The notes: generated from the sequence alone by a model not told the origin. Counted from the stretch's first letter, positions 45,228 through 55,287 are shown. The stretch: DNA of 64,000 nt from Rs1 sp000416275 (GCA_965243635.1 OZ251574.1:682001-746000), one strand, 5' to 3'. Made by a program: numbers and translations.

Positions 45228-47534
45228 ATGACGCGACTATTACCAACCAGAAAGGTCACCCAAGAACCTTTACAATTCACAGTATTAAGTGCTGTAATAT
45301 TACTAACTTTGATTAGTAATCATACGCTAGCGGCAACACACACAGTATCCACTGCGACCACATCCAGTTTAAATACAGCGATAGCAACAGCTAATGCAGA
45401 TACTGATTCAGTAATAATCATTGATTTTGCAGAAATTACGGCTTTAAACTTGGGTTATTCCATGATCGCGATAACTAAAAATACCAAATTTACTGCAAAC
45501 AGCGATATTCACCTAACAGGAATGTTCAATATTATCGCTCAGCTAACTTTTGCATCTGGAAGCACTGAATTCAAGTTTTCTGGTGATCGTGGTCACAGTG
45601 GTTATCTGGGTTTTTATGATGATCTCACTGCTGCTGGAGGCAGTGCTGTAACAGGTTCGGATTTTACATTAACTAACAACGGAGATATATCTGGTGGTAG
45701 TGGTGGTGATCTTGGTTATTATGGTAATGGCGGTATTGGTGGTATTGGTGGTATTGGTGGTATTGGTGGTAGTGCTGTAGCAGGTTCGGGTTTTACACTA
45801 ACTAATAACGCAAACATATCTGGTGGCGGTTTTGCTGGCGGCAGTGCTCGTGGAGGGGACGGAGCTAGTGCAGTAACGGGTTCGAATTTCACATTAACTA
45901 ATAACGCAAACATATTGGGTGGTAGTGGTGGTGCTGTTGGCGTAGCCATTAACGCCACTGGAAATAGTAATATTTACAACTCAGGTGTTATCGATAGTAC
46001 TTCCGGCACTGCTATCTCCTTCTCGGGCAGTGGTAATATCTTAGTCTTACAAACAGGCTCTAGCATTACAGGTCATGTTATTAGCAGCGCAGTTGGGAAT
46101 ACACTCTCTTCTGAAAAGTCTAGCACTATCACCGGTAATGCCTCTGACTTCTCTACTTTCAAAACATCAGTGACTAATGACACTAGCTATAGCAAATTAA
46201 ACATCACTGGAATGTTAACACTTCTTAGTAATACCAATATTAACGTCGATGTAGCTGATCCAAACTTTAATTTTTCCTCTGCCGTAAATAATGGTTTTGA
46301 TGATATTATCAAGGCAGATGTTATCACTGGGGGTGGTGATTTTAATGTAACTGACAATTCATTATTATTTGATTTTGATGCCATATTAGAGACTAACTCA
46401 ATAGCTTTAACCTTGCAGTCTGCCGCTCCTAAAGTATTGACAAGCGTGCTATTTTCCAAAAAGAACGCAGCGACAGGCGCAGCAGTCGTACTCGACTCTG
46501 TTATTGCTAATAATTCCTCTAGCAAGCTCGCTGCGCGTTTCGTTAGTTTGAACACCACTGCAGAGGTCGCTGACGCAGTCGAATCTACTTTACCTGCTGT
46601 TGCAGGAGGAATCAGCTTAACTACTTCATTAATATCTAAACCTATCACGACATTTATTAGTGCACGCCAAACCAAAATCAGCGGTTTATCCTCAGGTGAT
46701 AATACATTACAAAATCAACATTTTTGGCTAGAAACTTTTGGCAGCAGAGCTAAGCAAGACAACCAACAAGGCGTTCATGGCTATGATGTTAATAGTTATG
46801 GTTTAGTCATAGGTATTGATGGCGAATACTCGCCTACTTGGCATGTTGGTGCGGCAATATCTTATGCAAACAGTGATGTCGAAAGTCGCTTAAATGCAGG
46901 TAAAAATATGGTTAGCATTGATAGTTATCAGGCCTACGTTTACGCCTCTAAACAGTTAGATGAACACACATTGTGGTCGGTTCAATCAAGTGTTGGGCAA
47001 TTAAAATATGACGGCAGTCGTCTTTTGTTTACAAATGATATCGCAAAGGCAGATTATGACAGCTGGCATTTTCAATTACATTCAGACTTAGCGCATCATA
47101 TGCAGTTATCAGAAAAAACCACCATTACCCCTTACATAGGTGCGAGTTACAGTTATATCGATGTTAACGACTACCGCGAATCAGGCGCTGGAGCATTAAA
47201 TTTAATCGTCAAAGATGACGGTATTGATAGCTTGGTGGTATCTGCTGGGTTTAGGCATCAATACAGTGCGACCAATAACCTGAGCCTTACCACTGAATTG
47301 GGCCTAGGCTATGATTTAATGACCGACAAATCTAACTTGACCTCAAGCTATGCAGGTGGCGGTGCTCAGTTCACGACTGAGGGTATAAAACCAGCGGCAT
47401 TCACTTATGATGCGGCAATTGGCATGCGGTATAAATTAGAGAACGGTACAAGTGTCACTGCAAAATATAACATAAACGGTCGCGAGAATTTCAAGCAAGC
47501 CACCTTGGAATTGCATGCGCGTTGGTTGTTTTAA
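45228..47534 (+). CDS. Autotransporter (type Va secreted protein)
   Basis: A 768-residue protein. The signal peptide lies near residues 15-36 (QFTVLSAVILLTLISNHTLAA). The passenger (about 40-480) shows beta-helix-like repeats: four TLTNN units with DISGG, NISGG or NILGG, separated by Gly-rich spacers including a GGIG run. The autotransporter beta-barrel (about residues 500-768) starts FWLETFGSRAKQDNQQ and ends LELHARWLF with the terminal Phe used for outer-membrane assembly. The passenger carries no recognised catalytic motif, so adhesion or surface display is likely. The GGTATT hexamer repeat (45729-45764) can vary in number without frameshift. Confidence 0.88.
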   Translation: MTRLLPTRKVTQEPLQFTVLSAVILLTLISNHTLAATHTVSTATTSSLNTAIATANADTDSVIIIDFAEITALNLGYSMIAITKNTKFTANSDIHLTGMFNIIAQLTFASGSTEFKFSGDRGHSGYLGFYDDLTAAGGSAVTGSDFTLTNNGDISGGSGGDLGYYGNGGIGGIGGIGGIGGSAVAGSGFTLTNNANISGGGFAGGSARGGDGASAVTGSNFTLTNNANILGGSGGAVGVAINATGNSNIYNSGVIDSTSGTAISFSGSGNILVLQTGSSITGHVISSAVGNTLSSEKSSTITGNASDFSTFKTSVTNDTSYSKLNITGMLTLLSNTNINVDVADPNFNFSSAVNNGFDDIIKADVITGGGDFNVTDNSLLFDFDAILETNSIALTLQSAAPKVLTSVLFSKKNAATGAAVVLDSVIANNSSSKLAARFVSLNTTAEVADAVESTLPAVAGGISLTTSLISKPITTFISARQTKISGLSSGDNTLQNQHFWLETFGSRAKQDNQQGVHGYDVNSYGLVIGIDGEYSPTWHVGAAISYANSDVESRLNAGKNMVSIDSYQAYVYASKQLDEHTLWSVQSSVGQLKYDGSRLLFTNDIAKADYDSWHFQLHSDLAHHMQLSEKTTITPYIGASYSYIDVNDYRESGAGALNLIVKDDGIDSLVVSAGFRHQYSATNNLSLTTELGLGYDLMTDKSNLTSSYAGGGAQFTTEGIKPAAFTYDAAIGMRYKLENGTSVTAKYNINGRENFKQATLELHARWLF
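45727..45770 (+). repeat. Tandem GGTATT repeat inside the autotransporter gene
   Basis: Several head-to-tail GGTATT-type units encode alternating Gly-Gly-Ile-Gly. Their number can change in frame, altering passenger length. Confidence 0.75.
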
Positions 47535-47646
47535 CACTTTAATGGTCTTAGCAGCAAAGGTCTGTATATAAACATTCCTTTACTGCTATTTAATGATCGG
47601 TGCACGCAAATATAAACGGCTCAATAGAGCACACTGCATACCGTGC

Positions 47647-47687
47647 TCACAAATCCAAACCCACTATTTGTAGCGCGAGCAACTCAG
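47647..47687 (-). pseudogene. 3' fragment of the gene broken by IS66 copy 3
   Basis: Read on the minus strand and joined to the fragment at 52154, this gives AAELLALQIVGLDL and a TGA stop in frame. The join across the CAACTCAG duplication supports one interrupted gene. Confidence 0.55.
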
Positions 47688-47740
47688 GTAACTTCTCAAT
47701 AACACGGGGCAATCTACTATAGCTTACGCCAATTAAAGCC

Positions 47741-49357
47741 CTAGTCAGCGGCTACTTCTCGACGAATTAATTCTGCCAATGGGGGGATATCCCCAATCCC
47801 AGAATTTCTATCCAATATATAGTCCCAAAATGACACACCAAGCTTTCGACAAGTCTTTTTTAGACTGGCAAATGTATCTCGGCACTCTCTTCCAACATCA
47901 CTGCGAGTACCTCCACTGATCTTTCTCTTTTTTACGAAATCCCTGATATCTGTTTCACTACCATTGGTATGTAAGGGAATTTCAGGACGTGCTAATACTC
48001 GCAGTAATTTCGCTTTGTTTTTGTAGATCCGCTTGAGCAATTGGTTTAAAGACTCATAACGTGTTCGCTGCGTAAAAATCTCGTCAAAAAAAGTCTCCAG
48101 CGCGGCTTTCTGATCGGAACCTGGCTGGACTTTATACGTTTTTAGGCCTCGATATAAATCCCAAATTTCACCGCGTACTTTCGCTATATCCTCTCGGTGC
48201 CATTCGTTTAACGGCAGCATTGTGTGTACCAAACGCTCAGTATGAATCCAGCACAATGCGTGCTGTAGAATATTGAACTGACCCGCCCCGTCACTGAGTA
48301 TGACTAAGTTTTGGCACCGGTTTTGATGCTGCACATTACCAAGTAAAGCACCTTCCGTCGCAATACGACGGTGGCGCGCCGAGTTGATTCCCTGCTCATC
48401 AAGATGCTCCTCCCAACGCAGGGCATTAGCAAAATGCGACAAGCCACTCTCTAAGAGAAGCTTTAGTGGGACATGCGGTAATTTTTGATCTACCCAGTAA
48501 GACTCAGCGTGATGATTAATACGATAACTTTTATCCCCCGCACAGAGCAATTCCAAAAAATTAACCCTACTCTTAGAGCCTGTCGATTCAAACCAAGCAA
48601 AATACTCGTTGCCTATTTGAGTGACATAACCGTTGACCCCTTTATGGCGAGCACCTGAATCGTCAACAGTGACATAATCGGACAAAGCTAAACCCGCTTT
48701 TAAAATGTCGTTCTTTTCCTGATGAAATTGAGATTTTCCCTCGGATAAAAGGCGATTGATTTGACCGGCGGAGATATCAATCCCCCATTCTCGCAGTTGC
48801 TCTAGCAATAGAGGTTGGGTGACATGACAGTGATGATGTTGATAAAGGACATAGCTGAGTAAATAAGGACCGTAATGCAGCCCGTTCAATTCTTTAGGTA
48901 ATTTAGCGGTGAGGGTTTGGCCGTCTGGTGTGACATAACGGGCGAGACGATAACGGGTGTTTTTTGTGCCAATGACCAACTCCTGAACAATAAAATCCCG
49001 GTATCCTTTAAAGCGAGCTCCTGGAGGGATACCGTCTTGCGGTTGAACCACTTGATCGTCATGGATAGTTAGATTCGCATTTTTAGAGCGTTTCTTTGAG
49101 CCTGGCCGCTTTTTGTTTTCTGTCGATACTGAATCATCGCCCGTCGATTTATCTGTTTCTTTGTCCAAGTTACTTGGTTTGAAAGTGGGCCGTTTTTTCT
49201 GCTTTTTTAGTACGCGCACTTCATCTTTGAGCCGCTCGATCTCTTCGGCTTGCTGCTGAATACTTTGAAAGCATTGCTCTACTATCAGCAGTAAGCTTTT
49301 GACTACCGGAGTTTGTTCACTTTCTGGAATATCAGGTAAAGTAGGGAGTTTTTTCAA
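47741..49357 (-). CDS. IS66-family transposase, copy 3
   Basis: 538 residues, intact, TTG start, with Ala in KNANLTI as in copy 4 and a private Ser-to-Ala change in DTFASLKK. The second element inserted 75 bp upstream of the start, probably cutting off the native promoter. Confidence 0.93.
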   Translation of the reverse strand: MKKLPTLPDIPESEQTPVVKSLLLIVEQCFQSIQQQAEEIERLKDEVRVLKKQKKRPTFKPSNLDKETDKSTGDDSVSTENKKRPGSKKRSKNANLTIHDDQVVQPQDGIPPGARFKGYRDFIVQELVIGTKNTRYRLARYVTPDGQTLTAKLPKELNGLHYGPYLLSYVLYQHHHCHVTQPLLLEQLREWGIDISAGQINRLLSEGKSQFHQEKNDILKAGLALSDYVTVDDSGARHKGVNGYVTQIGNEYFAWFESTGSKSRVNFLELLCAGDKSYRINHHAESYWVDQKLPHVPLKLLLESGLSHFANALRWEEHLDEQGINSARHRRIATEGALLGNVQHQNRCQNLVILSDGAGQFNILQHALCWIHTERLVHTMLPLNEWHREDIAKVRGEIWDLYRGLKTYKVQPGSDQKAALETFFDEIFTQRTRYESLNQLLKRIYKNKAKLLRVLARPEIPLHTNGSETDIRDFVKKRKISGGTRSDVGRECRDTFASLKKTCRKLGVSFWDYILDRNSGIGDIPPLAELIRREVAAD

Positions 49358-49511
49358 AGGTTTAAGTCATAGCAGCGAATGATAAGGTTATCTTACCATG
49401 GCTTTTTTAGGTGATATTTTTGCTTCTGTGAAGTGAGCTTACGGCAGCATAGCTCAACTTTATATTTTTAATCAGATCTAATGGTTGCGACTTACTTAAT
49501 GAGGACGCAAC

Positions 49512-49877
49512 ATGAAAAATTCAGATCAACTTTCTATCACCGCGACTGCTTTCGACCAGTGGCGAACTCAGCGAGCAAGTCGTAGTGAACGTACTCCGTT
49601 AGCATTACGACAGCAAGCTATCTCACTTTTTAAAAGTTATTCATCATCCAGCATCACTACCGCTTTAAAAATCAGTGGAACTCAGTTAAAGCAGTGGAAG
49701 ATACTCCTTGCACCTAAAGATGAACACACTGATTTCATCCACTTACCCAGCTTAAACACGCCCTCCACAGAGCCACTAAATATCAGTCTTTCTTTTGCTA
49801 ATGGAGCCTCAATGGTCTTTAGCGGCACTCTGTCTCCTACTGTGCTTCTCTCTATTATTCAGGAGTGCAAGCTATGA
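49512..49877 (+). CDS. tnpA: IS66 accessory protein TnpA
   Basis: A 121-residue protein with an N-terminal helix-turn-helix type segment (residues about 30-60, LALRQQAISLFKSYSSSSITTALKIS). TnpA is required with TnpB and TnpC in classical IS66 elements. The stop overlaps the tnpB start (ATGA). Confidence 0.85.
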   Translation: MKNSDQLSITATAFDQWRTQRASRSERTPLALRQQAISLFKSYSSSSITTALKISGTQLKQWKILLAPKDEHTDFIHLPSLNTPSTEPLNISLSFANGASMVFSGTLSPTVLLSIIQECKL

Positions 49878-50209
49878 TACAGCTCACCGCACAGACTAAA
49901 ATTCTGTTGGCGACTACACCGGCTGATTTTCGTTGTGGCATCGATGGCCTCGCCGCACTTTGCCGGTTAAAGCTCAAACATGATCCACGTTGTCAGACGC
50001 TGTTTGTTTTTATCAATCGCAGTAAAACCATGATCAGAGCGTTGGCTTATGATGGCACCGGCTTTTGGTTAATGACCAAACGCTTATCCAAAGGCAAGTT
50101 TTCTGGGTGGCCAACAACAGGGGTTATCAATGCCTTAGCAGCAACGGAACTTCGCGCGTTATTAAGTGGCGAGAGTTATTCACACGGCAAGGCAAACCTT
50201 GGTCTGTGA
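49874..50209 (+). CDS. tnpB: IS66 accessory protein TnpB (Orf2)
   Basis: A 111-residue protein with the TnpB signature: PADFRCGIDGLAAL near the N-terminus, then LFVFINRSKTMIRALAYDGTGFWLMTKRLSKGKF. ATG 49874 follows AGGAG at 49861. The exact role in transposition is unknown, though it is essential in characterised elements. Confidence 0.92.
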   Translation: MIQLTAQTKILLATTPADFRCGIDGLAALCRLKLKHDPRCQTLFVFINRSKTMIRALAYDGTGFWLMTKRLSKGKFSGWPTTGVINALAATELRALLSGESYSHGKANLGL

Positions 50210-50277
50210 GAAACTTTTTTTGTTGCTGTATAAATCCTGCCCTATATCATCAACGTATCTTTTACGGAGCTGACCTT

Positions 50278-51882
50278 TTGAAAACCCAATATTCTGACAT
50301 AAACACCCAAGCGCTAGACGCACTGATTCAACGCGTGAGTGAAGCTAAAGAGCATAACTTGGCTTTGACGCCAGAAGATTGTCAGTTACTTATTGATGCG
50401 TTACTAACGTTGGCCAGCATGCAAGAAAATCTTGCCAGCAATAGTATCACCATCCATAAATTAAAAAAGTTAGTGGGAATGGTTAAATCATCGGAGAAGC
50501 TTCGCTCTAGCTTAGCGCAGAGCAATGCAAAAAAGTCGAAGAAAAAGAAGAAAGGTAACAAGTCCGACAGCCCCGTCGCCACCATCAAGCCTGTCGTTGT
50601 ACACCATCCATTAGCAGACATGGCGAAGGGTGATGATTGCCCGGAATGTGATCGCGGAAAATTATATAAATACGAACCTGCAACCTTGCTACGCATTATA
50701 GGCCAGAGCCCCTTCCAGAGTGAGCAACATGTGATGGAGCGGCTGCGTTGTAATACTTGTGGTGCCTATTTTACTGCGCCTTTACCTGAGGAGGTATTAA
50801 ACGATGGGGGTGCTAATCAGAAATACGGACATTCAGCCCGCTCTATCATGGGTATCGCTAAGTTTGGCATGGGTTCACCCTATTATCGTCAGGGAGCGAT
50901 GCAAAATTTATTGGGCGTCCCTATCACAGCGTCCACTATCTTTGATCAAAACGAGCATTTATCCAATGCGCTTCACCCAGTGCTTAAACATCTCGTACTA
51001 TTAGCGGCAAACGCCACTCACTATTACCTAGATGACACGACGAATCGCATCTTGGATGCAAAACCGATCATCAAAAAGCAGCGTAATAGTCATAAAAGCA
51101 AAGAGCGAAAAGGAGTTTATACCTCCGGATTGATTGCCACTTTAGACACAGGGCAAAAAGTCACCTTATTTGAAACGAATATAGGTTATGCGGGGGAGTT
51201 TATTGATCAGATTTTACAAACGCGTGATCCCGCAAAGCCACCGCCGATATTGATGTGCGATGGGTTAAGCAGTAATAAACCTTCTAAGACTCCCTGCATC
51301 ATGGCATTGTGCAATAGTCATGGTCGCCGGCAGTTTTATGATGTCATGAGTCATTTTCCAGAAGAGGTCGATTACCTTCTCGATAGCTATGGCACTATTT
51401 GGCACAATGATGATGTCACTAAGGAGAAAAACCTGAGTGACCAAGGGAGGTTGATGTACCATAAAAAGCACTCACTTCCGGTTATGGAAGAGCTATTGGG
51501 GTGGGGGCAATCCATGTTGCAAAGCCAAGGTTCTACACAGGCGAAAGTTGAAGAAAATAGTGGATTGGGGAAAGCAATCCGGTATTTTATCAAGCACTAC
51601 GAAGGGTTGGTACGATTTTGCTACGTTGCTGGTGCGCAGATAGACAACAACACAATGGAAGCGGCATTAAAGTTGGCGGTGTTAAATCGAAAAAATGCGA
51701 GTTTCTACAAGACCCAAGCGGGAGCAAGTATAGGTGACGTAATCATGTCGCTGATAGCCACTTGTATTCAATCTGGGGTTAATGCTTTTGATTATTTCAA
51801 TGCTCTACAGCGAGATAACCAAAAAGTCATCGATAATCCAGGAGAATACCTGCCTTGGAATTATCAAAAAAACAACACCTAG
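50278..51882 (+). CDS. tnpC: IS66 transposase TnpC
   Basis: A 534-residue DDE transposase. An N-terminal helical region is followed by a basic Lys-rich linker (KKSKKKKKGNK). A zinc-finger pair (CPECDRGK and CNTCGAYF) precedes the core. Catalytic residues are D in YYLDDTTNR, D in LMCDGLSSN and E in IDNNTMEAALKLAVLNRKN. I chose TTG 50278 because GGAG precedes it; the frame upstream overlaps tnpB. It is intact. Confidence 0.9.
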   Translation: MKTQYSDINTQALDALIQRVSEAKEHNLALTPEDCQLLIDALLTLASMQENLASNSITIHKLKKLVGMVKSSEKLRSSLAQSNAKKSKKKKKGNKSDSPVATIKPVVVHHPLADMAKGDDCPECDRGKLYKYEPATLLRIIGQSPFQSEQHVMERLRCNTCGAYFTAPLPEEVLNDGGANQKYGHSARSIMGIAKFGMGSPYYRQGAMQNLLGVPITASTIFDQNEHLSNALHPVLKHLVLLAANATHYYLDDTTNRILDAKPIIKKQRNSHKSKERKGVYTSGLIATLDTGQKVTLFETNIGYAGEFIDQILQTRDPAKPPPILMCDGLSSNKPSKTPCIMALCNSHGRRQFYDVMSHFPEEVDYLLDSYGTIWHNDDVTKEKNLSDQGRLMYHKKHSLPVMEELLGWGQSMLQSQGSTQAKVEENSGLGKAIRYFIKHYEGLVRFCYVAGAQIDNNTMEAALKLAVLNRKNASFYKTQAGASIGDVIMSLIATCIQSGVNAFDYFNALQRDNQKVIDNPGEYLPWNYQKNNT

Positions 51883-52153
51883 CCCATTGGTAACGGGCTT
51901 TTAGACTTCCATTAAAAGTCACGCTATCTTCTCGTAAGCTCACTCTGTGAAGAGGTTTGAGGCATTTAAATAGTTAGTCGCAACCCGCGAGTGTATAAAA
52001 TAAATAAACCACTCACATGGACTGGTATAACGCGGTGCTGCTACTTTAAAGAAGAAGGGAAGTGGTCTTTAATTTTAACGACTTTTGGACTAAAACCCTG
52101 TCAAGAGAAAATGATTTATATTGACGTTCTGCCCCGAGTTATTGAGAAGTTAC

Positions 52154-52715
52154 CAACTCAGCTGCTAACTGTGCATCCGCGGTTGAGCTACTACTAACTG
52201 CGATTGAACGCCACTTTGGCTGTGAATAGTTTCAGCTGCCGCTAATTGCAACCCATCGATTGCCACGCACTCTAATAAACTGCCAATTGTCAGATTATCG
52301 TCGACTAGTATATCCGCCAAGCTACTGCTGGAGCAGACCTCCACTACTGTAGATAGGCTGGCTGACCCGGCGCTGCTAAACCAGCCATTTGCTGGGTACT
52401 TGCATCATCTAAGGAACATTTGAACAAGTCCTACATCTTCCCTGTGGATAACGAAGAGCCTATATCCGCGAAAGAGAACGCCAGTAATGACGAGTTCTTG
52501 CCAAGTTTTCTAACAATAGAGATAGCCTCTTAGCTATCCATCCTACGGAGCGTACAGAGGTTCCCTAACTGTCTAAAAACGTCCTCATCGCTATTTAACA
52601 GCTGGCTAGCAAGATCAGCTGAGGCGACAGCGGATAATTCTCCCAGAGTATAACTACACCTCACGTCATCAATCGTTTGTTGCTGACTGCTACTATCACT
52701 CCATTGCCCCCGCAT
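52154..52715 (-). pseudogene. Decayed gene broken by element D2 and IS66 copy 3 (possibly TadG-like)
   Basis: On the minus strand, a reading from 52715 gives ...SADLASQLLNSDEDVFRQL. Removing element D2 with one TTAG joins it in frame to DDASTQQMAGLAAPGQPAYL. Further frameshifts are needed to continue through VVEVCSSSSLADILVDDNLTIGSLLE and then AVSSSSTADAQLAAEL, which joins the fragment at 47647-47687 across IS66 copy 3. The low-complexity Ala/Leu/Ser strand pattern recalls the periplasmic domain of TadG-like pilus proteins; this identification is tentative. Confidence 0.5.
52413..52564 (-). mobile_element. Element D copy 2 (152 bp, CTAA/TTAG duplication)
   Basis: Ends GGAACATTTGAACAAGTC and CAGAGGTTCC. 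CTAA lies on both sides (52409-52412 and 52565-52568). The interior (CTGTGGATAACGAAGAG, CCGCGAAAGAGAA) matches the fragment at 62100-62172 in reverse. Confidence 0.8.
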
Positions 52716-53143
52716 ACCTATCCAGTTGTGATTATTTTACTCCGGTGACTAAGCTAATCACATCGACCAAAAGAGCCTCTTGGGTTCGGTTTCTGTTGTC
52801 CAGCCAAAAGACATCTAATCGACGCAGTCTATACTGTACTTTCAATCCATGACCTTAAACATTAAAAGAAACACCAGTTAAATATATTTTATAAACCAGC
52901 AGGGCACATCCGCTTTTACCCCAAAAAAACACAAACCCTTAAACGTTTTTACTTAAATTCCCGCCACAGCCACCATCTAAATTGACGAACGCTCAGCTTT
53001 GCTTTCTCGATAACAACTCCGACGACAATTACCCCTGCACTGTTCTAATAACTACTATCCAAGTCGCATAGTCGATCTAACTCAACAAATAATTTTTGAG
53101 ATACGGCTAAACTATTCACCCAAGTTACTGTCATTAATACATA
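52716..53143. other. Gene-free stretch
   Basis: Short stop-interrupted frames only. It could be the decayed 5' part of the broken gene to its left, but I find no recognisable protein sequence. Confidence 0.4.
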
Positions 53144-53303
53144 CCTGAATCCGTGACTTCAAAGTGAATACAGAGTGTAAGATATTGGTTCTACAGTGGA
53201 ATTGAAAAATCTTAGCTGCACCCATAGGTTCAGCGGGTATTTTTCTAACCGCTGTAAAATCAAGAGCTTGCGCTATGTGGCGCAGTGAAGCCACTGATTT
53301 AGG
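53144..53303 (-). mobile_element. Element A copy 11 (160 bp)
   Basis: Ends CCTGAATCCGTGACTTCA and CCACTGATTTAGG, flanked by ACATA on both sides. It lies about 95 bp upstream of the thioredoxin-like gene and may affect its promoter. Confidence 0.9.
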
Positions 53304-53396
53304 ACATAGCTAAATATACACTTAAGCATGCAGAGAACCCGCTAAGATTCTCACTATCCGTTTAATTTTTTAGCAGATCACACGAGTAAAAAAAGC

Positions 53397-53894
53397 ATGT
53401 CGAAGTATTGGTCGCCACGTTATTTAATCCAAAAATATTGGAAAGACTTCCTTGTCGCTACCATTATCATGGTGGCACTCACGATGTGGATGCAAAGAAA
53501 CATGTTGGAAACAAACAGCCTAGCTGACAACTTTGAACTTTTGACACTTACTGGTCAATCTCAAAATTTGCTACAACCTGCAGAAAAAACCTTAATCTAT
53601 TTTTTTGCGCCTTGGTGTAGCTCTTGTAAATTTAGCATGTCGAATTTAGCTGCGCTCAGCGACAACATCAATATTGTCGCGGTTGCTCTAGACTACCAAA
53701 ACCAATCAGAAGTGGCTGACTTTATAGAAGATATTCAAGTAACGGTACCGGTACTGCTCGGTAACTCTGCTATAGCCTCCTCCTATAAAGTGAGTGCTTA
53801 TCCGAGTTATTATGTAATCGGTGCCGATGGGAAGGTATTGGATAGAAGTATGGGATATAGCTCGTTAGCCGGTTTGTTGTGGCGCACGCGTTAA
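53397..53894 (+). CDS. Membrane-anchored thioredoxin-like protein (TlpA/ScsD type)
   Basis: A 165-residue protein. An N-terminal membrane anchor (residues about 18-35, FLVATIIMVALTMWM) leads into a periplasmic thioredoxin fold with active site WCSSC (FFAPWCSSCKFSM) and the cis-proline region VSAYPSYYVIG. Such proteins act as periplasmic thiol reductases or in cytochrome and copper handling. It stands 93 bp before the zinc metallopeptidase gene on the same strand, which may be co-transcribed. Confidence 0.88.
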   Translation: MSKYWSPRYLIQKYWKDFLVATIIMVALTMWMQRNMLETNSLADNFELLTLTGQSQNLLQPAEKTLIYFFAPWCSSCKFSMSNLAALSDNINIVAVALDYQNQSEVADFIEDIQVTVPVLLGNSAIASSYKVSAYPSYYVIGADGKVLDRSMGYSSLAGLLWRTR

Positions 53895-53987
53895 ATCTAA
53901 ATTCGGCAGTCGAATTTGGGTTAAAATACAGATGAAACAGCATTTACTTAACACCGTTCCAGCCCTTTATATTTTAGGTTTAACCAC

Positions 53988-54668
53988 ATGATTTATCTGT
54001 TACTACTGGGTGCACTATTAGCACTAGCCTACGGCCCATCACTGTGGGTACGTTATATTTTACACAAATACTCAAGCCCCATCGATGGCATGCCGGGCAC
54101 AGGCGCCGAGCTTGCAATACATCTCATCGAGCGTTTTGAGCTAAAGGGGGTGAAAGTAAAGATGGGAGCTGCCGGCGAGAATTACTATTCACCGGAGGAG
54201 AAAATTGTCTGCCTCAGCCCTGATATTCTTCAGGGAAAATCACTGACCGCTGTCGCAGTCGCCACCCACGAAATCGGGCATGCGATTCAATTTAATAGAG
54301 GCGACGCCGTCACTGAACTACGCCAGCGTTACCTGGGAAAAGCACTGCTGATTAAGAGGGTAGGCTCGATAATTTTAATGGGGATCCCAGTGTTTACCCT
54401 CCTTATCAAAAGCCCGGTGATTATGTTTTTAGGTGTGGCTGCCGGCATTTTAACGATGCTGGTTTCGGTATTGATGTACGCCGCTATTTTACCCGAGGAG
54501 TATGACGCCAGCTATAATAAGGCACTGCCTATTTTAGCCCAAGGTTATTTACCCGCAGAGCATATGGTCGCTGCCAGACGTATCTTAAAAGCCTGCGCGC
54601 TAACCTATGTCGCCGGCGCCCTGGCGGATGTACTAAGTTTATGGCGATGGTTTCGGATGATTCGTTAG
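53988..54668 (+). CDS. Membrane zinc metallopeptidase, YugP type
   Basis: A 226-residue inner-membrane protein of the Zn_peptidase_2 family. The zinc and catalytic motif HEIGH is seen in VATHEIGHAIQ near residue 100. The third ligand is probably the Glu in ILPEEYDASYNKALPIL. An N-terminal helix and two central helices anchor it. It is the expected length for the family. The substrates are unknown. Confidence 0.9.
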   Translation: MIYLLLLGALLALAYGPSLWVRYILHKYSSPIDGMPGTGAELAIHLIERFELKGVKVKMGAAGENYYSPEEKIVCLSPDILQGKSLTAVAVATHEIGHAIQFNRGDAVTELRQRYLGKALLIKRVGSIILMGIPVFTLLIKSPVIMFLGVAAGILTMLVSVLMYAAILPEEYDASYNKALPILAQGYLPAEHMVAARRILKACALTYVAGALADVLSLWRWFRMIR

Positions 54669-54685
54669 CTATTATGAGTTATCGG

Positions 54686-55111
54686 TCAATTCCGACAGTT
54701 TGCCGGTACAATAGCATCGCGTAAATCAGAGCGGCATTGCCAGCGAATGCTCGTGCCGTTGTCAATAGCCTTGAATATCACTGTGCCGCCATTTGCTACT
54801 GTATCATTATAGGTTATGGTTATAATTGAGGTGCTTGCAGGCCTTGACACTTCAATACTCGCCACTGCCGCTCCAGTAATTTGATCGGCTTCTCCCAAGC
54901 CAGCACTGGCGTTGGTGGAGGGCCAAATACCGTTAATTAGCAGCGTTTCAACCACCGCTATTTTAGCGCCACTTGCAAGCTGTAAGCCTTCAGCTACTTT
55001 AGCTCTATCCATATATGACTGATAGGCGGGAAGAGCAAATGCAGCCAAAATACCGATGATAGCCACGACAATCATTAATTCAACTAAAGTAAAACCTTGC
55101 TGCCTTGTCAC
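54686..55111 (-). CDS. pilA: Type IV major pilin (PilA-like)
   Basis: A 141-residue class IVa prepilin. The leader MTRQQG is followed by the cleavage and N-methylation site FTLVELMIVVAIIGILAAFALPAYQSYMDRAK, with Glu5 present. A C-terminal disulfide loop is formed by Cys in WQCRS and PANCRN. It starts at GTG with a very good SD (GGGAGG). No other pilus genes are nearby, so assembly proteins must be elsewhere. It is convergent with the metallopeptidase gene. Confidence 0.93.
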   Translation of the reverse strand: MTRQQGFTLVELMIVVAIIGILAAFALPAYQSYMDRAKVAEGLQLASGAKIAVVETLLINGIWPSTNASAGLGEADQITGAAVASIEVSRPASTSIITITYNDTVANGGTVIFKAIDNGTSIRWQCRSDLRDAIVPANCRN

Positions 55112-55287
55112 TTTAGCCTCCCGATAAGTATAATCCTTTAATATAAATTAGTTTCAAATCAGCAAAACGCAATAATATTTCCAACAAATAATCAGAGAAA
55201 TTAGCAAAGTAGTGATAGTTAATAATAGTTGCTATTATTTAATTAACGATGTGAGAAAACGACTATACTGAATCTAAAAACCACCTA

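Larger units (their letters stand above)
49433..51943 (+). mobile_element. Three-gene IS66-family element inserted in IS66 copy 3
   Basis: Ends GTGAGCTTACGGCAGCATAG and the complement of GTGAGCTTACGAGAAGATAG. The duplication TCTGTGAA lies on both sides (49425-49432 and 51944-51951). It carries tnpA, tnpB and tnpC in order. Confidence 0.95.
47688..52153 (-). mobile_element. IS66-family element copy 3, interrupted by a second IS66 element
   Basis: The outer flanks are CAACTCAG on both sides (47680-47687 and 52154-52161). Removing the inner element (49433-51943, 2511 bp) and one 8-bp duplication leaves 1947 bp, the size of the other copies. Confidence 0.95.

Noticed and set aside
45719..45958. 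Pro-rich frame antisense to the autotransporter
   Set aside because: It is a shadow of the Gly-rich repeat on the coding strand, without SD or its own promoter.
50065..50277. Longer N-terminus for IS66 TnpC
   Set aside because: It would overlap tnpB in another frame. TTG 50278 has a better ribosome binding site and gives the usual TnpC length.
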